A program made the position numbers and the translations under genes. A stretch of DNA of 64,000 nt from Streptomyces sp. NBC_00576 (GTDB taxonomy: Bacteria > Actinomycetota > Actinomycetes > Streptomycetales > Streptomycetaceae), in NCBI RefSeq assembly GCF_036345175.1, contig NZ_CP107780.1:7998001-8062000 (forward strand). The letters are read 5' to 3'. The notes below the pieces were generated by a model. The model saw nothing but the letters and a program-made list of their open reading frames with translations, did no database searches and had not been told where the DNA came from. The first letter of the stretch is position 1, and each line of letters opens with the position of its first letter. Positions 34,491 to 43,767 of this stretch are shown here, piece by piece.

Positions 34491-35471
34491 TCAGCAGGTC
34501 GACCGGTACACGTACTTGCTCACGTTCGCGTCCCCCAGGTTGGCCGCCGTGATCGACACGAACGACGTCCCGATCGACTTCGTCACCTTCTTCCCCTGGA
34601 TCGCGTTCACCGCTTCCCGTACCGCCTGCGCGCCGATCTCCTCCGCCTTCTGGGCGATCAGCGCCTGGACCGTGCCCTTCTTCAGCTGCTCGACCTGCGC
34701 GGGGCCCGCGTCGAAGCCGACGACCTTGATCTTGCCGACCTTGCCGGCGTCCTTGATGGCGTTGTTGGCGCCGTCGCTGGCCGGGGTGCTGATGGAGAAG
34801 ATGCCCGCCAGGTCGGGGTCCTTGGAGAGGGACGCGGCGGTGAGGCGGGCCGCCTCGACGACGCCGCCGCTCGGGGTGGACGGCTGGACGCCGACGAAGG
34901 TGATGTTCGGGTACTTCTTGATCTCGTCCTCGAAGCCCTTGATCCGCTGGTCGGCCGTGGTGACACCCGGGGTGCCGCCGATAATGACGATCTTGCCCTT
35001 CTCGCCCACGAGCTTCGCCAGCGTGCGGGCCGCCTCGGCGCCGCCCTCCACGTTGTTCGAGGAGACGGCGGAGGAGATGAAGCTCGTGTCGTCGAGGCCG
35101 GTGTCGGCCGTCACGATCTTGATGCCGGCCTCGTTGGCCTGCTTCAGCGGCGTACCCAGGGCCTTGGAGTCGGTCGGCGCGATGACGATGGCGTTCGGCT
35201 TCTTGGCCACCGTGCTGGTGAGGATCGGCGTCTGGGTGGCCGGGTCGAAGGTCGTCGCGCCCTGGACGTCCACGGTGGCGCCGAGCTTCTTGCCCTCGGC
35301 CTTCGCCCCACAGCCGAGGGTGTTGTAGAAGGAGTCGGACGCGGTGCCGAGGATGACGGTCACCTTGGGGTTGGCGGTGGAGGAGGAATCGCCGGACCCG
35401 CAGGCGGTGGCGCCGAGGAGGACGACGGTGGCGAGGGCAGCGCCTCTGAGGGTGAGGTTGGCGGTCTTCAT
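34491..35471 (-). CDS. sugar ABC transporter substrate-binding lipoprotein (RbsB/peripla_BP_4 type)
   Basis: The 326-residue precursor has a signal peptide with a lipobox ending at Cys24 (LLGATAC). The mature protein has the two-lobed fold of ribose-type binding proteins: KVTVILGTASDSFYNTLGCGAK, IVTADTGLDD, KIVIIGGTPGVTTADQRIKGF and VVGFDAGPAQVEQL. It delivers a sugar to the permease. It is the last gene of a lacI-ATPase-permease-SBP operon read leftwards. The neighbouring GH125 mannosidase suggests a mannose-containing ligand, which is inference. Confidence 0.9.
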   Translation of the reverse strand: MKTANLTLRGAALATVVLLGATACGSGDSSSTANPKVTVILGTASDSFYNTLGCGAKAEGKKLGATVDVQGATTFDPATQTPILTSTVAKKPNAIVIAPTDSKALGTPLKQANEAGIKIVTADTGLDDTSFISSAVSSNNVEGGAEAARTLAKLVGEKGKIVIIGGTPGVTTADQRIKGFEDEIKKYPNITFVGVQPSTPSGGVVEAARLTAASLSKDPDLAGIFSISTPASDGANNAIKDAGKVGKIKVVGFDAGPAQVEQLKKGTVQALIAQKAEEIGAQAVREAVNAIQGKKVTKSIGTSFVSITAANLGDANVSKYVYRSTC

Positions 35472-35553
35472 GGTGCAACTCCATTGGTGCGACGGGGCGT
35501 TGAGCGGGGGGTGTGCAAGGGGGAGGCGTGCCAGGGGGGAGGTGAGCAGGGGC

Positions 35554-36603
35554 TCAACGCAGCGTGCGGCGGCGTCGGTTGACGTGGTCGACGTACACGA
35601 CCCCCGCCAGGACCGCGCCGACCGCCACCTGCTGCCAGAACGGCTGGAGGCCGATGATGACGAGGCCGTTGCTCAGTACGGCCGGGATGAGGGAGCCGAA
35701 GGCGGTGCCCAGGACGCTGCCGACCCCGCCGAAGAGGCTGGTGCCGCCGAGCACGGTGGCGACGATCGCCTGGAGGTTGTCGCCGGTGTGGCCGCCGACG
35801 GTGGTGGTGGAGAAGCGGGCCAGGTTGACGTACGCGGCGATTCCGGCGAGGAGTCCGCAGAGTGCGTACACCTTGATCAGATGGCGGTCGACGGCGACTC
35901 CGGCGCGGCGGGCGGCCTCGACGTTGGAGCCGATCGTGCGGGTGTAGGTGCCGAAGCGGGTCAGGCCCAGGACGATCGCGCCGCCGATGGTGAGGCCGAT
36001 GGCCAGCCACACCGTGTACGGGATGCCCAGGAAGCGGCCGAAGCCGAGGCCGCTGACCAGGGAGTCGGGGACCCCGCGCAGGTCCAGGCCGTTGGTGAGG
36101 ACCAGGGCGCCGCCGCCTGCCGCCGAGAGGGTGGCCAACGTGGCGATCAGCGGCGGGAGTTTGGCCTTCGTGACCAGGAGGCCGTTCAGTACGCCCCAGG
36201 CGAGGCCCGTCGCCATGGTCGTCGCCAGGCCTGCCAGCAGGGTCAGCGGGCCGCCGCCGCCCAGTGCCGACATCACCTTCACGCCCACGACCCCGGAGAA
36301 GATCAGCACCGAGCCGACCGACAGGTCGATGCCCCCGGTGGTCATCACGAACGTCATCCCGATGGCCAGCACACAGTAGGAGGCGGCCTCGATGGCGACG
36401 CTGCGCAGGTTGTACGCGGTGAGGAAGTTGTCGGGGTACATGGCGCCGAAGACGGCCAGCAGGATCAGCAGGACGACCAGGGCCAGGCTCCGGGTGCCCT
36501 TCATGTTGCGCCAGGCGGCGGCGAGAGCTGCCGTGCGCAGCGGGCGGGGGGTGTCCTTGTCCGGTCCGACGGGAGCGGACTTCACCTCGGTGTCGGGGGT
36601 CAT
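35554..36603 (-). CDS. sugar ABC transporter permease (RbsC type)
   Basis: The 349-residue polytopic protein has eight to ten helices and the BPD_transp_2 signature region NLRSVAIEAASYCVLAIGMT, TTGGIDLSVGS and GSNVEAARRAGV, typical of ribose/xylose-class permeases. The ATG at 36603 overlaps the ATPase stop by 4 bp (ATGA), so the two are translationally coupled. It lies 82 bp before the binding-protein gene. Confidence 0.92.
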   Translation of the reverse strand: MTPDTEVKSAPVGPDKDTPRPLRTAALAAAWRNMKGTRSLALVVLLILLAVFGAMYPDNFLTAYNLRSVAIEAASYCVLAIGMTFVMTTGGIDLSVGSVLIFSGVVGVKVMSALGGGGPLTLLAGLATTMATGLAWGVLNGLLVTKAKLPPLIATLATLSAAGGGALVLTNGLDLRGVPDSLVSGLGFGRFLGIPYTVWLAIGLTIGGAIVLGLTRFGTYTRTIGSNVEAARRAGVAVDRHLIKVYALCGLLAGIAAYVNLARFSTTTVGGHTGDNLQAIVATVLGGTSLFGGVGSVLGTAFGSLIPAVLSNGLVIIGLQPFWQQVAVGAVLAGVVYVDHVNRRRRTLR

Positions 36604-37532
36604 GACTGGTCCTCGCTGCGGTCGGAGCCATCGGCGGCCGTGTCTGGGGCTGGAGGTGCCGGGGCTGCAGGCTCCACGGGCGGATCGGAGGCGTCCTCGA
36701 AGGTGAGTGCGCCTGTCATGGCGCCGAGGACGTTCTCACTGGTGGCCGTCGCGCCGGACAGCCGGGCCACCCGCTGCCCGAGCCGCAGCACCTCGATACG
36801 GTCCGCGTACTCGAAGACGAACGGCAGATTGTGGCTGATCAGGACCACCGCCACGCCCGAGGCCCGGACCCGCTGGATCAGCTCTCCGACCCGCTTCGTC
36901 TGTACGACGCCCAGTGCGGCCGTCGGTTCGTCCATCAGCAGCACCCGGTCCGCCCAGTTCACCGCCCGGCCGACCGCGATGCCCTGGCGCTGGCCGCCGG
37001 ACATCGTGACGACCTGCGCGGCGGTGTCCTGGATGCCGACCCCGAGGGAGCCGAACGCCTCGTCGGCCTTGGTCCGCATGGCCTTCCGGTCCAGGAAGCC
37101 GAGCTTGCCGAGCAGGCCGGGGCGCATGATCTCGCGGCCCAGGAAGAGGTTCTCGGCGGGGTCCAGATCGGGTGCGAGGGCCAGGTCCTGGTAGACGGTC
37201 TCGATGCCCAGGCGGCGGGCGGCGATCGGGTCCGGGATGGTCACCGGCCTGCCGTCGACCCGTATCTCGCCCGCGTCGGGCTGGATCACCCCGGATATGA
37301 CCTTGATCGTGGTGCTCTTGCCGGCGCCGTTGTCGCCGACCAGCGCGACCACCTCGCCCGGGTAGACGGTGAGCGCGGCCCCGCGCAGCGCCTGGACCTG
37401 GCCGTAGCTCTTGACGATGCCGGTCAGTTCGAGGACGGGGGAGGCGGCAGCGGTGGCCCCGTGCGGAGTCGGGCCGGCGGGTCCCGGAGTCGGGCCGGCC
37501 GGAGCCGTGTTGGCCGGAGTAGGGGTGCTCAT
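36600..37532 (-). CDS. sugar ABC transporter ATP-binding protein with a single ATPase domain
   Basis: The 310-residue protein has Walker A GDNGAGKST (67-75), signature MSGGQRQG and Walker B RVLLMDEPTAALG. An Ala/Pro/Thr-rich N-terminal extension of about 30 residues and a Pro-rich tail flank the domain. Ribose importers usually use RbsA with two fused ATPase domains; here one domain is present, as in FrcA-type systems, and should work as a homodimer. The start overlaps the lacI stop by 4 bp. Confidence 0.92.
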   Translation of the reverse strand: MSTPTPANTAPAGPTPGPAGPTPHGATAAASPVLELTGIVKSYGQVQALRGAALTVYPGEVVALVGDNGAGKSTTIKVISGVIQPDAGEIRVDGRPVTIPDPIAARRLGIETVYQDLALAPDLDPAENLFLGREIMRPGLLGKLGFLDRKAMRTKADEAFGSLGVGIQDTAAQVVTMSGGQRQGIAVGRAVNWADRVLLMDEPTAALGVVQTKRVGELIQRVRASGVAVVLISHNLPFVFEYADRIEVLRLGQRVARLSGATATSENVLGAMTGALTFEDASDPPVEPAAPAPPAPDTAADGSDRSEDQS

Positions 37533-38542
37533 GGCGTCAGCTCTCCGCTTCCACGGGGGGTCAGTACGGTGCCGAGCTCGACCCGGCGGGGTGGTCCGCT
37601 CTCGCCCGCGATCCGGGCCAGCAGTAGTCGGGCGGCCTCGCGGCCCATCTCGTAGGCGTCCCCGGACACGACGGTCACGGGGGTGGGCAGCAGGTCGGCG
37701 AAGGGGAAGTCGTCGAAGCCGACCAGGGCCGGTCCCTGACCCGGGCCCAGTCCCGGGCCCATGGCGCGCAGGGCGCCGTGGGTCAGGAAGTTGGTGGTGG
37801 TGAACAGGGCCGTGGGGCGCCGGTCCGGGGGCAGCGCCAGCAGTTCGGCGGCGGCCTGCTCGGCCTCCTCCCGGGTGCCGTGCTCCAGCCGGGCGATCAG
37901 GGCCTCGTCGACCTCGCCGAAAGCGGCGCGCATGGCTTCCAGGTAGCCGTCGAGACGGCGTCCGGTGGTGTAGTAGCTGGCCGCCACCACAACGCCGATC
38001 CGCCGGTGACCCGCGGCGATCAGATGCTCGGTGGCCTTACGGGCGCCCCCGTGGTTGTCCAGCAGCACGGTGTCGGCGTCCAGGCCCAGCGCGGGCCGGT
38101 CCAGGAAGACCACCGGGGTGCCCTGTGCGACCTCGCGGCCGAGGTAGCCGTAGTCCATCGCGCCCGGCACGATCAGCAGCCCGGCGACGCGCTGCCCGAG
38201 CAGGTCGTCGATGCCCCGGCGCTCGGCCTCGGGGTCCTCGTCGGAGCTGGCCAGCACGACGTTGTGGCCGTGTGCGCGGGCCACGCCCATGACACCGTTG
38301 GCCATCGAGCCGTAGAAGGGGTTGGACAGGTCGCCGACCAGCAGCGCGAGGGTGGTGCTGCGCTGTCCGGGGCGCAGGCTCCGGGCCAGGTCGTTACGCC
38401 GGTAACCGGTCTCGTCTATGGCAGCGCGCACCCGCTCCGCGATCGCGGGGGAGACCGTCTCGTCACCGTTGACGAACCGGGAGACGGTCTTGATCGACAC
38501 CCCGGCGAGGGCGGCGACCTCCCGCATGGTGGGCGTTCGCAT
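37529..38542 (-). CDS. LacI family transcriptional repressor of the sugar locus
   Basis: The 337-residue protein has a LacI helix-turn-helix at the N-terminus (MREVAALAGVSIKTVSRFVNG) and hinge DLARSLRPGQRST. A periplasmic-binding-protein-like effector domain ends with VGFDDFPFADLLPTPVT. It is the first gene of the operon with the importer and lies divergent to GH125. Three perfect ACAACGTTGT sites lie in the 222-bp divergent region, the likely operators. ATG 38551 is an alternative start; the ribosome site GGAG is too close to it. Confidence 0.92.
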   Translation of the reverse strand: MRTPTMREVAALAGVSIKTVSRFVNGDETVSPAIAERVRAAIDETGYRRNDLARSLRPGQRSTTLALLVGDLSNPFYGSMANGVMGVARAHGHNVVLASSDEDPEAERRGIDDLLGQRVAGLLIVPGAMDYGYLGREVAQGTPVVFLDRPALGLDADTVLLDNHGGARKATEHLIAAGHRRIGVVVAASYYTTGRRLDGYLEAMRAAFGEVDEALIARLEHGTREEAEQAAAELLALPPDRRPTALFTTTNFLTHGALRAMGPGLGPGQGPALVGFDDFPFADLLPTPVTVVSGDAYEMGREAARLLLARIAGESGPPRRVELGTVLTPRGSGELTP

Positions 38543-38607
38543 GTCCGGCATCACTCCGAAAAGGTCACTTGGGTGTCGCTGTGTGCCGCACAGCAAACCT
38601 CCGTGAA

Positions 38608-38617
38608 ACAACGTTGT
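38608..38617. promoter_or_regulatory. LacI operator 1 (ACAACGTTGT)
   Basis: A perfect 10-bp palindrome with a central CpG, the standard LacI/GalR-family core, 66 bp upstream of the lacI start on its own side. Confidence 0.8.
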
Positions 38618-38681
38618 CAATGGATTGGAACAGGGATTTTGCACGCCCTTGCGCGATGCGGGGGACGGTGCGTAGGGTCCG

Positions 38682-38691
38682 ACAACGTTGT
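38682..38691. promoter_or_regulatory. LacI operator 2 (ACAACGTTGT)
   Basis: This is an identical palindrome to operator 1. It lies 16 bp centre to centre from operator 3, about one and a half helical turns, and 74 bp from the GH125 start. Confidence 0.8.
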
Positions 38692-38697
38692 TCCGAA

Positions 38698-38707
38698 ACA
38701 ACGTTGT
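38698..38707. promoter_or_regulatory. LacI operator 3 (ACAACGTTGT)
   Basis: This is the third identical palindrome, 58 bp upstream of the GH125 start codon and paired with operator 2. Confidence 0.8.
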
Positions 38708-38764
38708 CTCGATGTGTGAGAAGTGCTGTGAGAAGCACGGCGGGAAGTGCGCGAGAGGATGATC

Positions 38765-40111
38765 ATGCGGTCGATCGACGAACCGGAAGGTGAGCTGCCG
38801 GAGGGCCTGCGCGCCCTGAGCGCCGATGTGCACCGCGAGCTGCGCTCCCTCGACGCACGTGCCGCCGACCGCTTCACCGGGCTGCTGACCGGCACCTGGG
38901 GCAGGGCCATGCGCCCGCTGCCCGACGGCGAGGTCTTCGTCCTCACCGGCGACATCCCCGCGATGTGGCTGCGCGACAGCACCGCCCAGGTCCGCCCCTA
39001 CCTCCTCGCCGCCGACGATCCCGCCGTCGCCGCCGCGCTCACCGGCGTCCTGCGCCGCCAGCTGCGGTACGTCCTCGCCGACCCGTACGCCAACTCCTTC
39101 AACGCCGAACCCGACGGCTCCGGCGCCGGTTACATCGACGAGCCGACCCCCGACCCGCTGGTCTGGGAGCAGAAGTACGAGGTCGACTCGCTCTGCGCCC
39201 CGCTCCAGCTGGCCTACGGCATCTGGCGGGCCACCGGCAGCCTCGGCCACCTCACCGCCGACGACCGCTTCGTCCGCGCCGCCCGCCGGATCATCGCCCT
39301 GTGGCGGGTCGAGCAGGACCACGAGAACCGCTCGCCGTACGAGTTCCGGCGCCTCGGCGACGACGCGTTCGACTCGCTGCCGCGCGGCGGCCGGGGCGCG
39401 CCGGTCGCGCCCACCGGCATGACCTGGTCAGGCTTCCGCCCCAGCGACGACCGCTGCCACCACGGCTACCTGGTCCCGTCCAACGCCATGGCCGCCGTGG
39501 CCCTCGCCGGCCTCGCCGAACTGGCGACGGCGCTCCAAGCCCCCGACCTCGCCGCCGACGCCACGGCCCTCTCGGCCGAGATCGCCACCGGGGTACGTAC
39601 ACACGGGGTGACCGCGGGGGCAGACCCGACGGTGTACGCGTACGAAGTCGACGGTCTCGGCGGGCAGTTGCTGATGGACGACGCCAACATCCCGAGCCTG
39701 CTCTCGCTGCCCTACCTCGGCTGGTGCGACCCGGGCGACCAGCTCTACCTGCGCACCCGCGAGTTCGTCCTCAGCGAAGGCAACCCCTACTACTACGCGG
39801 GCAGTTCGGCCTCCGGCATCGGCAGCCCGCACACCCCGCCCGGCCACGTCTGGCCGCTCTCCCTCACCATGCAGGCGCTGACCAGCGACGACGCGGCCGA
39901 GCGGGTCCGCCTCGCCGAGCTGCTGCTGCGCACCGACGGGGCCACCGGCTCCGTGCACGAGAGCTTCCACGTCGACGATCCCGGGACCTTCACGCGCCCC
40001 TGGTTCGGCTGGGGCGACGCCCTCTTCGCAGAGCTGCTCCTCGACCTCACGGGCCGCTCGACGACCCGCCTGCATCCTCACCTGCCCACCACCGAACTGC
40101 CCTCACCGTAA
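38765..40111 (+). CDS. GH125 exo-alpha-1,6-mannosidase family protein
   Basis: The 448-residue protein shows the GH125 pattern: VFVLTGDIPAMWLRDSTAQVRPYL, EQKYEVDSLCAPLQLAYGIWR, YLVPSNAMAAVALAGLAELA and ESFHVDDPGTFTRPWFGWGDALFAELL. GH125 enzymes are inverting, metal-independent exo-alpha-1,6-mannosidases with an (alpha/alpha)6 barrel. There is no signal peptide, so it acts on imported mannosides. AGAGG lies six bases before ATG 38765. Divergent control with the ABC importer by LacI makes a self-contained uptake and cleavage unit. Confidence 0.88.
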   Translation: MRSIDEPEGELPEGLRALSADVHRELRSLDARAADRFTGLLTGTWGRAMRPLPDGEVFVLTGDIPAMWLRDSTAQVRPYLLAADDPAVAAALTGVLRRQLRYVLADPYANSFNAEPDGSGAGYIDEPTPDPLVWEQKYEVDSLCAPLQLAYGIWRATGSLGHLTADDRFVRAARRIIALWRVEQDHENRSPYEFRRLGDDAFDSLPRGGRGAPVAPTGMTWSGFRPSDDRCHHGYLVPSNAMAAVALAGLAELATALQAPDLAADATALSAEIATGVRTHGVTAGADPTVYAYEVDGLGGQLLMDDANIPSLLSLPYLGWCDPGDQLYLRTREFVLSEGNPYYYAGSSASGIGSPHTPPGHVWPLSLTMQALTSDDAAERVRLAELLLRTDGATGSVHESFHVDDPGTFTRPWFGWGDALFAELLLDLTGRSTTRLHPHLPTTELPSP

Positions 40112-40145
40112 AGCCGCTTACCGTCCTTCCGGCGCCGACGGTCGC

Positions 40146-40151
40146 TACGAT
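40146..40151 (+). promoter_or_regulatory. -10 element for a leaderless response-regulator gene
   Basis: TACGAT (fits TANNNT) lies seven bases before the GTG start at 40159, and no ribosome site is present. Confidence 0.5.
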
Positions 40152-40158
40152 CTCCGGC

Positions 40159-40929
40159 GTGTGCGCAAACATTGTGGTCGCTGAAGACGACGCGAAGCAG
40201 GCCGAACTGGTGCGCCGCTATCTGGAGCACGAGGGTCACACCGTCACGGTCGTCGAGGACGGCCGGACCGCTCTGGAGACGGTCCGGCACCAGGAACCCG
40301 ACCTGGTCGTCCTCGACGTGATGATGCCCAGAGCCGACGGCCTGGACGTCGTACGGATCCTGCGCGCCGAACGCCGGGAGGTGCCGGTGCTGATGCTGAC
40401 GGCCCGCAGCACCGAGGACGATCTGCTGCTCGGCCTCGACCTCGGCGCCGACGACTACATGACCAAGCCGTTCAGCCCGCGCGAACTGACGGCCCGAGTA
40501 CGGACGTTGCTGCGCCGCAACCGGCGTGGCACCGATCCGGCGCCCGTGACCGTACCCGCCCCCGCACCTGCCCCCGAGCCCGAAGCGGCCCCGGACGGCG
40601 AGGTGTTGGCGGTCGGCGCACTCCGGGTCGATCCGGCGCGGCACGAGGTGTCGGTCGCCGGGGCGCCCGTCGAGTGCACGCCCGGTGAGTTCCGTATCCT
40701 CGCGGCGATGGCGGCCCAGCCCGGCCGGGTCTTCACCCGGGCGCGGCTCCTGGAGGAACTGCACGGCTTCGACAAGTACATCAGCGGCCGGACCGTCGAC
40801 GTGCACATCATGAACCTGCGCAAGAAGATCGAGCGCGCCCCACGACGCCCGTCCCGCATCGTCACCGTCTTCGGAGTCGGCTACAAACTGACGGACCCCG
40901 CGAGGAACGTGCGCCATGCGTCGTCCTGA
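40159..40929 (+). CDS. OmpR-family response regulator
   Basis: The 256-residue protein has a receiver domain with acidic pocket Glu9-Asp10-Asp11, phosphoacceptor Asp53 (LVVLDVMMP), Thr81 and Lys103. An Ala/Pro linker follows, then a winged-helix DNA-binding domain (FRILAAMAAQPGRVFTRARLL ... TVDVHIMNLRKKIE). GTG 40159 appears leaderless. Its stop lies inside the histidine kinase start region (overlap of 14 bp), so the pair is co-transcribed. The target promoters are unknown; the secreted protein and sortase genes downstream are candidates. Confidence 0.92.
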   Translation: MCANIVVAEDDAKQAELVRRYLEHEGHTVTVVEDGRTALETVRHQEPDLVVLDVMMPRADGLDVVRILRAERREVPVLMLTARSTEDDLLLGLDLGADDYMTKPFSPRELTARVRTLLRRNRRGTDPAPVTVPAPAPAPEPEAAPDGEVLAVGALRVDPARHEVSVAGAPVECTPGEFRILAAMAAQPGRVFTRARLLEELHGFDKYISGRTVDVHIMNLRKKIERAPRRPSRIVTVFGVGYKLTDPARNVRHASS

Positions 40930-43006
40930 CAAGGGTGATCCGGTGAGTGCGAAGGGCCGACTGCCGCTCCGCAAGAGCCTGGCCGGGCGGCTGTTGACCG
41001 TGTCGGCGCTGGTGGCCTCCTGCTCGGTCGCCGCGACCGCCTGGCTGGCCGTGCAGACGACCTCCGTCGCGATCCGCCAGGAGCAAGGACAGAACCTCAG
41101 GTCCGACGCGAAGATCTACGACACCCTCCTCGGATACGCGGCCACCCACCCCGACTGGGCGGGCGTCGACACCACCGTGCGAGAGCTGGCCGGTGAGTCC
41201 GGGCGCCGGATCGTGCTGACCGCGGAGGACCGACGCCCGTTCGTGGACTCGGCGGCCTCGGCCGACTCGCGCTCTGCGGGCGGCAGTTCCACGTCGGCTC
41301 CGCTCGCACCGCAGCCCTCGGCGGTCGTGGACCCCCGCGCCGTCGACACCGAGCTCGTGCCCGACGCCGCCGGGGCCGGCGCCAACCGCGTCGATCCACG
41401 GGCCGTGGGGCCCTTCCGGCTGCCCGCGAAGGAACGCGACGCACTGCGGAAGGCCTCCGACCGGAGGGTGGAGTGCCTCAGTCAGATGGGTATCGCTGCC
41501 GACATCGTCGAGAGCCCGGGCGGACGGCCCCGCGTCCAGTTCGTGAGCGACGAGACCGAGGGCGGGACCGACAGCGTGACCGACCGTGACATGGCAACGA
41601 AGTGTCTGTCGTCCTACCCGGTCGGTCCCACCGCGACCGAGCGGAAGGCCCTGAGCGCCCTCAACCAACTGGCCGACGCCTGCCTGAAACGACAGGGCCG
41701 CACCGCCGTGAAACTGAACCTGGACCTGTCCTGGGACCGGAGTTACGGGTACGGACGGGACGACGCGGCCCCCGTCGCCGAGGACGGCCTCAGCGATCGG
41801 GAGGCGAAGGCCCTGGCCGCCAAGAAGGCGGAGGACGCCGCGACGGCCCAACGCGAGGCGGCATCCGGCGGCGCACTCGACTACGCCCCCGGCGAGATCC
41901 GCGACAGCGCGTACGACCGGGCCGTGGCCAACTGTGTCGACAGCGCCCGCCGGGAACAGCTCACGGGCTATGTCGCCGATCCCGCACTGCTGTTCATCGA
42001 CGGCCCAGGAGCCGCCGGCGTGCCCGGCTTCGACCTCTCCCGGGCCAACACCGCACGCATCGCCGGCGTCACCGCCCTCGTCCTCGCCCTCACCGTCGGC
42101 GCCTCGGTACTCGCGGGAGCCAGGCTCGTACGCCCGCTGCACGCGCTCACCGGCGCCGCTCAGCGCATGCGGGACGGCCTGGACGCGACTCCGGTGCCCG
42201 TGCCCGTCGTCTCGGACAACGAGATCGGGCGGCTGACGGCGGCCTTCAACGACATGGCCGCGCACCGGGCCCGCCTGGAGGAGCAGCGCAAGGTGATGGT
42301 CAGCGATGTCGCCCATGAGCTGCGGACACCGCTGAGCAACATCCGGGGCTGGCTGGAGGCGGCCCACGACGGACTGGCCGTGCCGGACCCGGCGTTCGTC
42401 TCCTCGCTCCTGGAGGAGGCGGTGCAGCTCCAGCACCTCATCAACGACCTCCAGGACCTCGGCGCCGCCGACGCGGGCGCCCTGCGGCTGCACCGGAAGC
42501 CGGTACGGATCGACGAACTGCTCGGCCAGGTCGCCTCCGCACACCAGGGGTTGGCCGAGACGGCGGGCGTCACCCTCACCGTCCTGCCGGCCCCGCCTGG
42601 TACCCCTCGCCCACCGCTCCTCGACGCCGACCCCGTACGGCTGCGCCAGACCGTCAGCAACCTGCTCTCCAACGCGGTACGCCACACCCCGGCCGGTGGC
42701 ACGGTGACCCTGCGCCGGTACGTCACCGACGCCGGGGACGAGCTCGCCGTCGAGGTGTCCGACACCGGCAGCGGCATCCCGGCGGGCGATCTCCCGTACG
42801 TGTTCGACCGGTTCTGGCGGGCGGAGAAGTCCCGCAACCGCAGCACCGGCGGCAGCGGCCTCGGCCTGGCGATCGTCCTCAAGCTCGCCGAGGCCCACGG
42901 CGGCACGGTGGACGTGGCGAGCACCGAGGGGGAGGGGGCCACCTTCACCCTGCGGTTGCCGGCGAGGTCCTCCACCGACCCTGATGGGATGACGACAGCG
43001 CTCTGA
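40916..43006 (+). CDS. sensor histidine kinase with a large extracytoplasmic domain
   Basis: The 696-residue protein has a first membrane helix near residues 25-50, an extracytoplasmic sensor of about 300 residues with several Cys (for example in ECLSQM and KCLSSY) and a second helix near 380-403. HAMP, a HisKA box VAHELRTPL with His467, and the catalytic ATPase boxes (NLLSNAVRHTP, DTGSGIP, GGSGLGLAIV) follow. The sensor is low-complexity and Ala/Lys rich in part and matches no domain I know. GAGGAA lies 10 nt before ATG 40916. Confidence 0.92.
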   Translation: MRRPDKGDPVSAKGRLPLRKSLAGRLLTVSALVASCSVAATAWLAVQTTSVAIRQEQGQNLRSDAKIYDTLLGYAATHPDWAGVDTTVRELAGESGRRIVLTAEDRRPFVDSAASADSRSAGGSSTSAPLAPQPSAVVDPRAVDTELVPDAAGAGANRVDPRAVGPFRLPAKERDALRKASDRRVECLSQMGIAADIVESPGGRPRVQFVSDETEGGTDSVTDRDMATKCLSSYPVGPTATERKALSALNQLADACLKRQGRTAVKLNLDLSWDRSYGYGRDDAAPVAEDGLSDREAKALAAKKAEDAATAQREAASGGALDYAPGEIRDSAYDRAVANCVDSARREQLTGYVADPALLFIDGPGAAGVPGFDLSRANTARIAGVTALVLALTVGASVLAGARLVRPLHALTGAAQRMRDGLDATPVPVPVVSDNEIGRLTAAFNDMAAHRARLEEQRKVMVSDVAHELRTPLSNIRGWLEAAHDGLAVPDPAFVSSLLEEAVQLQHLINDLQDLGAADAGALRLHRKPVRIDELLGQVASAHQGLAETAGVTLTVLPAPPGTPRPPLLDADPVRLRQTVSNLLSNAVRHTPAGGTVTLRRYVTDAGDELAVEVSDTGSGIPAGDLPYVFDRFWRAEKSRNRSTGGSGLGLAIVLKLAEAHGGTVDVASTEGEGATFTLRLPARSSTDPDGMTTAL

Positions 43007-43107
43007 CAGTTTCCTCACAAGTGGCCGTCAGGGTGGGGCCATGCCCGGAACCTGGTGCGGATCGGCAACCAGGAACGACCAAGCCGGGCTGGAACTGGAG
43101 CCCTTAC

Positions 43108-43509
43108 ATGTCCCGCCGTCTCACCCTGCGTCCGCTGAGCACTCTTCGCATCGCCGTCCTGACCGGCGTCGCGGCCGGCGCGCTGCTCGTCCCGGCCACC
43201 GCGGCCTTCGCCACCGACCCGACTCCGACGCCGGGCGCGTCCGACGCGACCCCGGCCGACAAGGAGGCCCTGGCGAAGAAGAAGGCCGAGGACGCCAGGA
43301 CGCTCAAGGAGGCCGAGGCCCGGAAGGCCGCCGAAGCCCAGAAGGCCGGAGGCAAGGACTTCCCGCGGGGCGGTGTCGCCGCGGGCGAGGCCCCCGCCCA
43401 GGACGACAACACCGGCACGCTCATCGGTTCGGCCACGGGCGCGCTGCTCCTCGCGGGCGCCGGCACCTACGTACTGCGCCGCCGCACCACCGCCCGCCGC
43501 GACAGCTGA
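43108..43509 (+). CDS. small secreted wall-associated protein with C-terminal membrane anchor
   Basis: The 133-residue precursor has a signal peptide (Tat-like Arg pair, cleavage after AFA near residue 35). A Lys/Ala/Glu-rich helical stretch follows (KKKAEDARTLKEAEARKA), and the end has the layout of a sorting signal: DDNTG, a hydrophobic span of about 20 residues and RRRTTARR. LPXTG or LAXTG is absent. The sortase gene lies 258 bp downstream; the gap between them (43510-43767) contains no gene. GGAG precedes ATG 43108. Confidence 0.8.
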   Translation: MSRRLTLRPLSTLRIAVLTGVAAGALLVPATAAFATDPTPTPGASDATPADKEALAKKKAEDARTLKEAEARKAAEAQKAGGKDFPRGGVAAGEAPAQDDNTGTLIGSATGALLLAGAGTYVLRRRTTARRDS

Positions 43510-43767
43510 CCCGGCAGCACGACCTCTCGTACGAAACGGTGGCGCCGCCCTTCACCGGGCGGCGCCCTGTGCGTTCCCCGAACCCCTGGGGCCTGTCGTC
43601 ACATCCCGCCTGCCCCGCGACGCCATGCGCGCTCCGCCCGGCACGCCGAGAGCACGCACCTGCTCGGACTCGGCCGCTGCCGCGGCGGGCGCCAGGCCCG
43701 CCCTCCGGGCGGACGACGGGAATGTGACGACCAGGCCCCAGCCCCGCACCCTGTCCTGGAGCTCGCG

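Noticed and set aside
43108..43509. LPXTG surface protein
   Set aside because: No LPXTG or LAXTG occurs; only the tail layout fits, so it is reported as a non-standard candidate rather than as a standard substrate.
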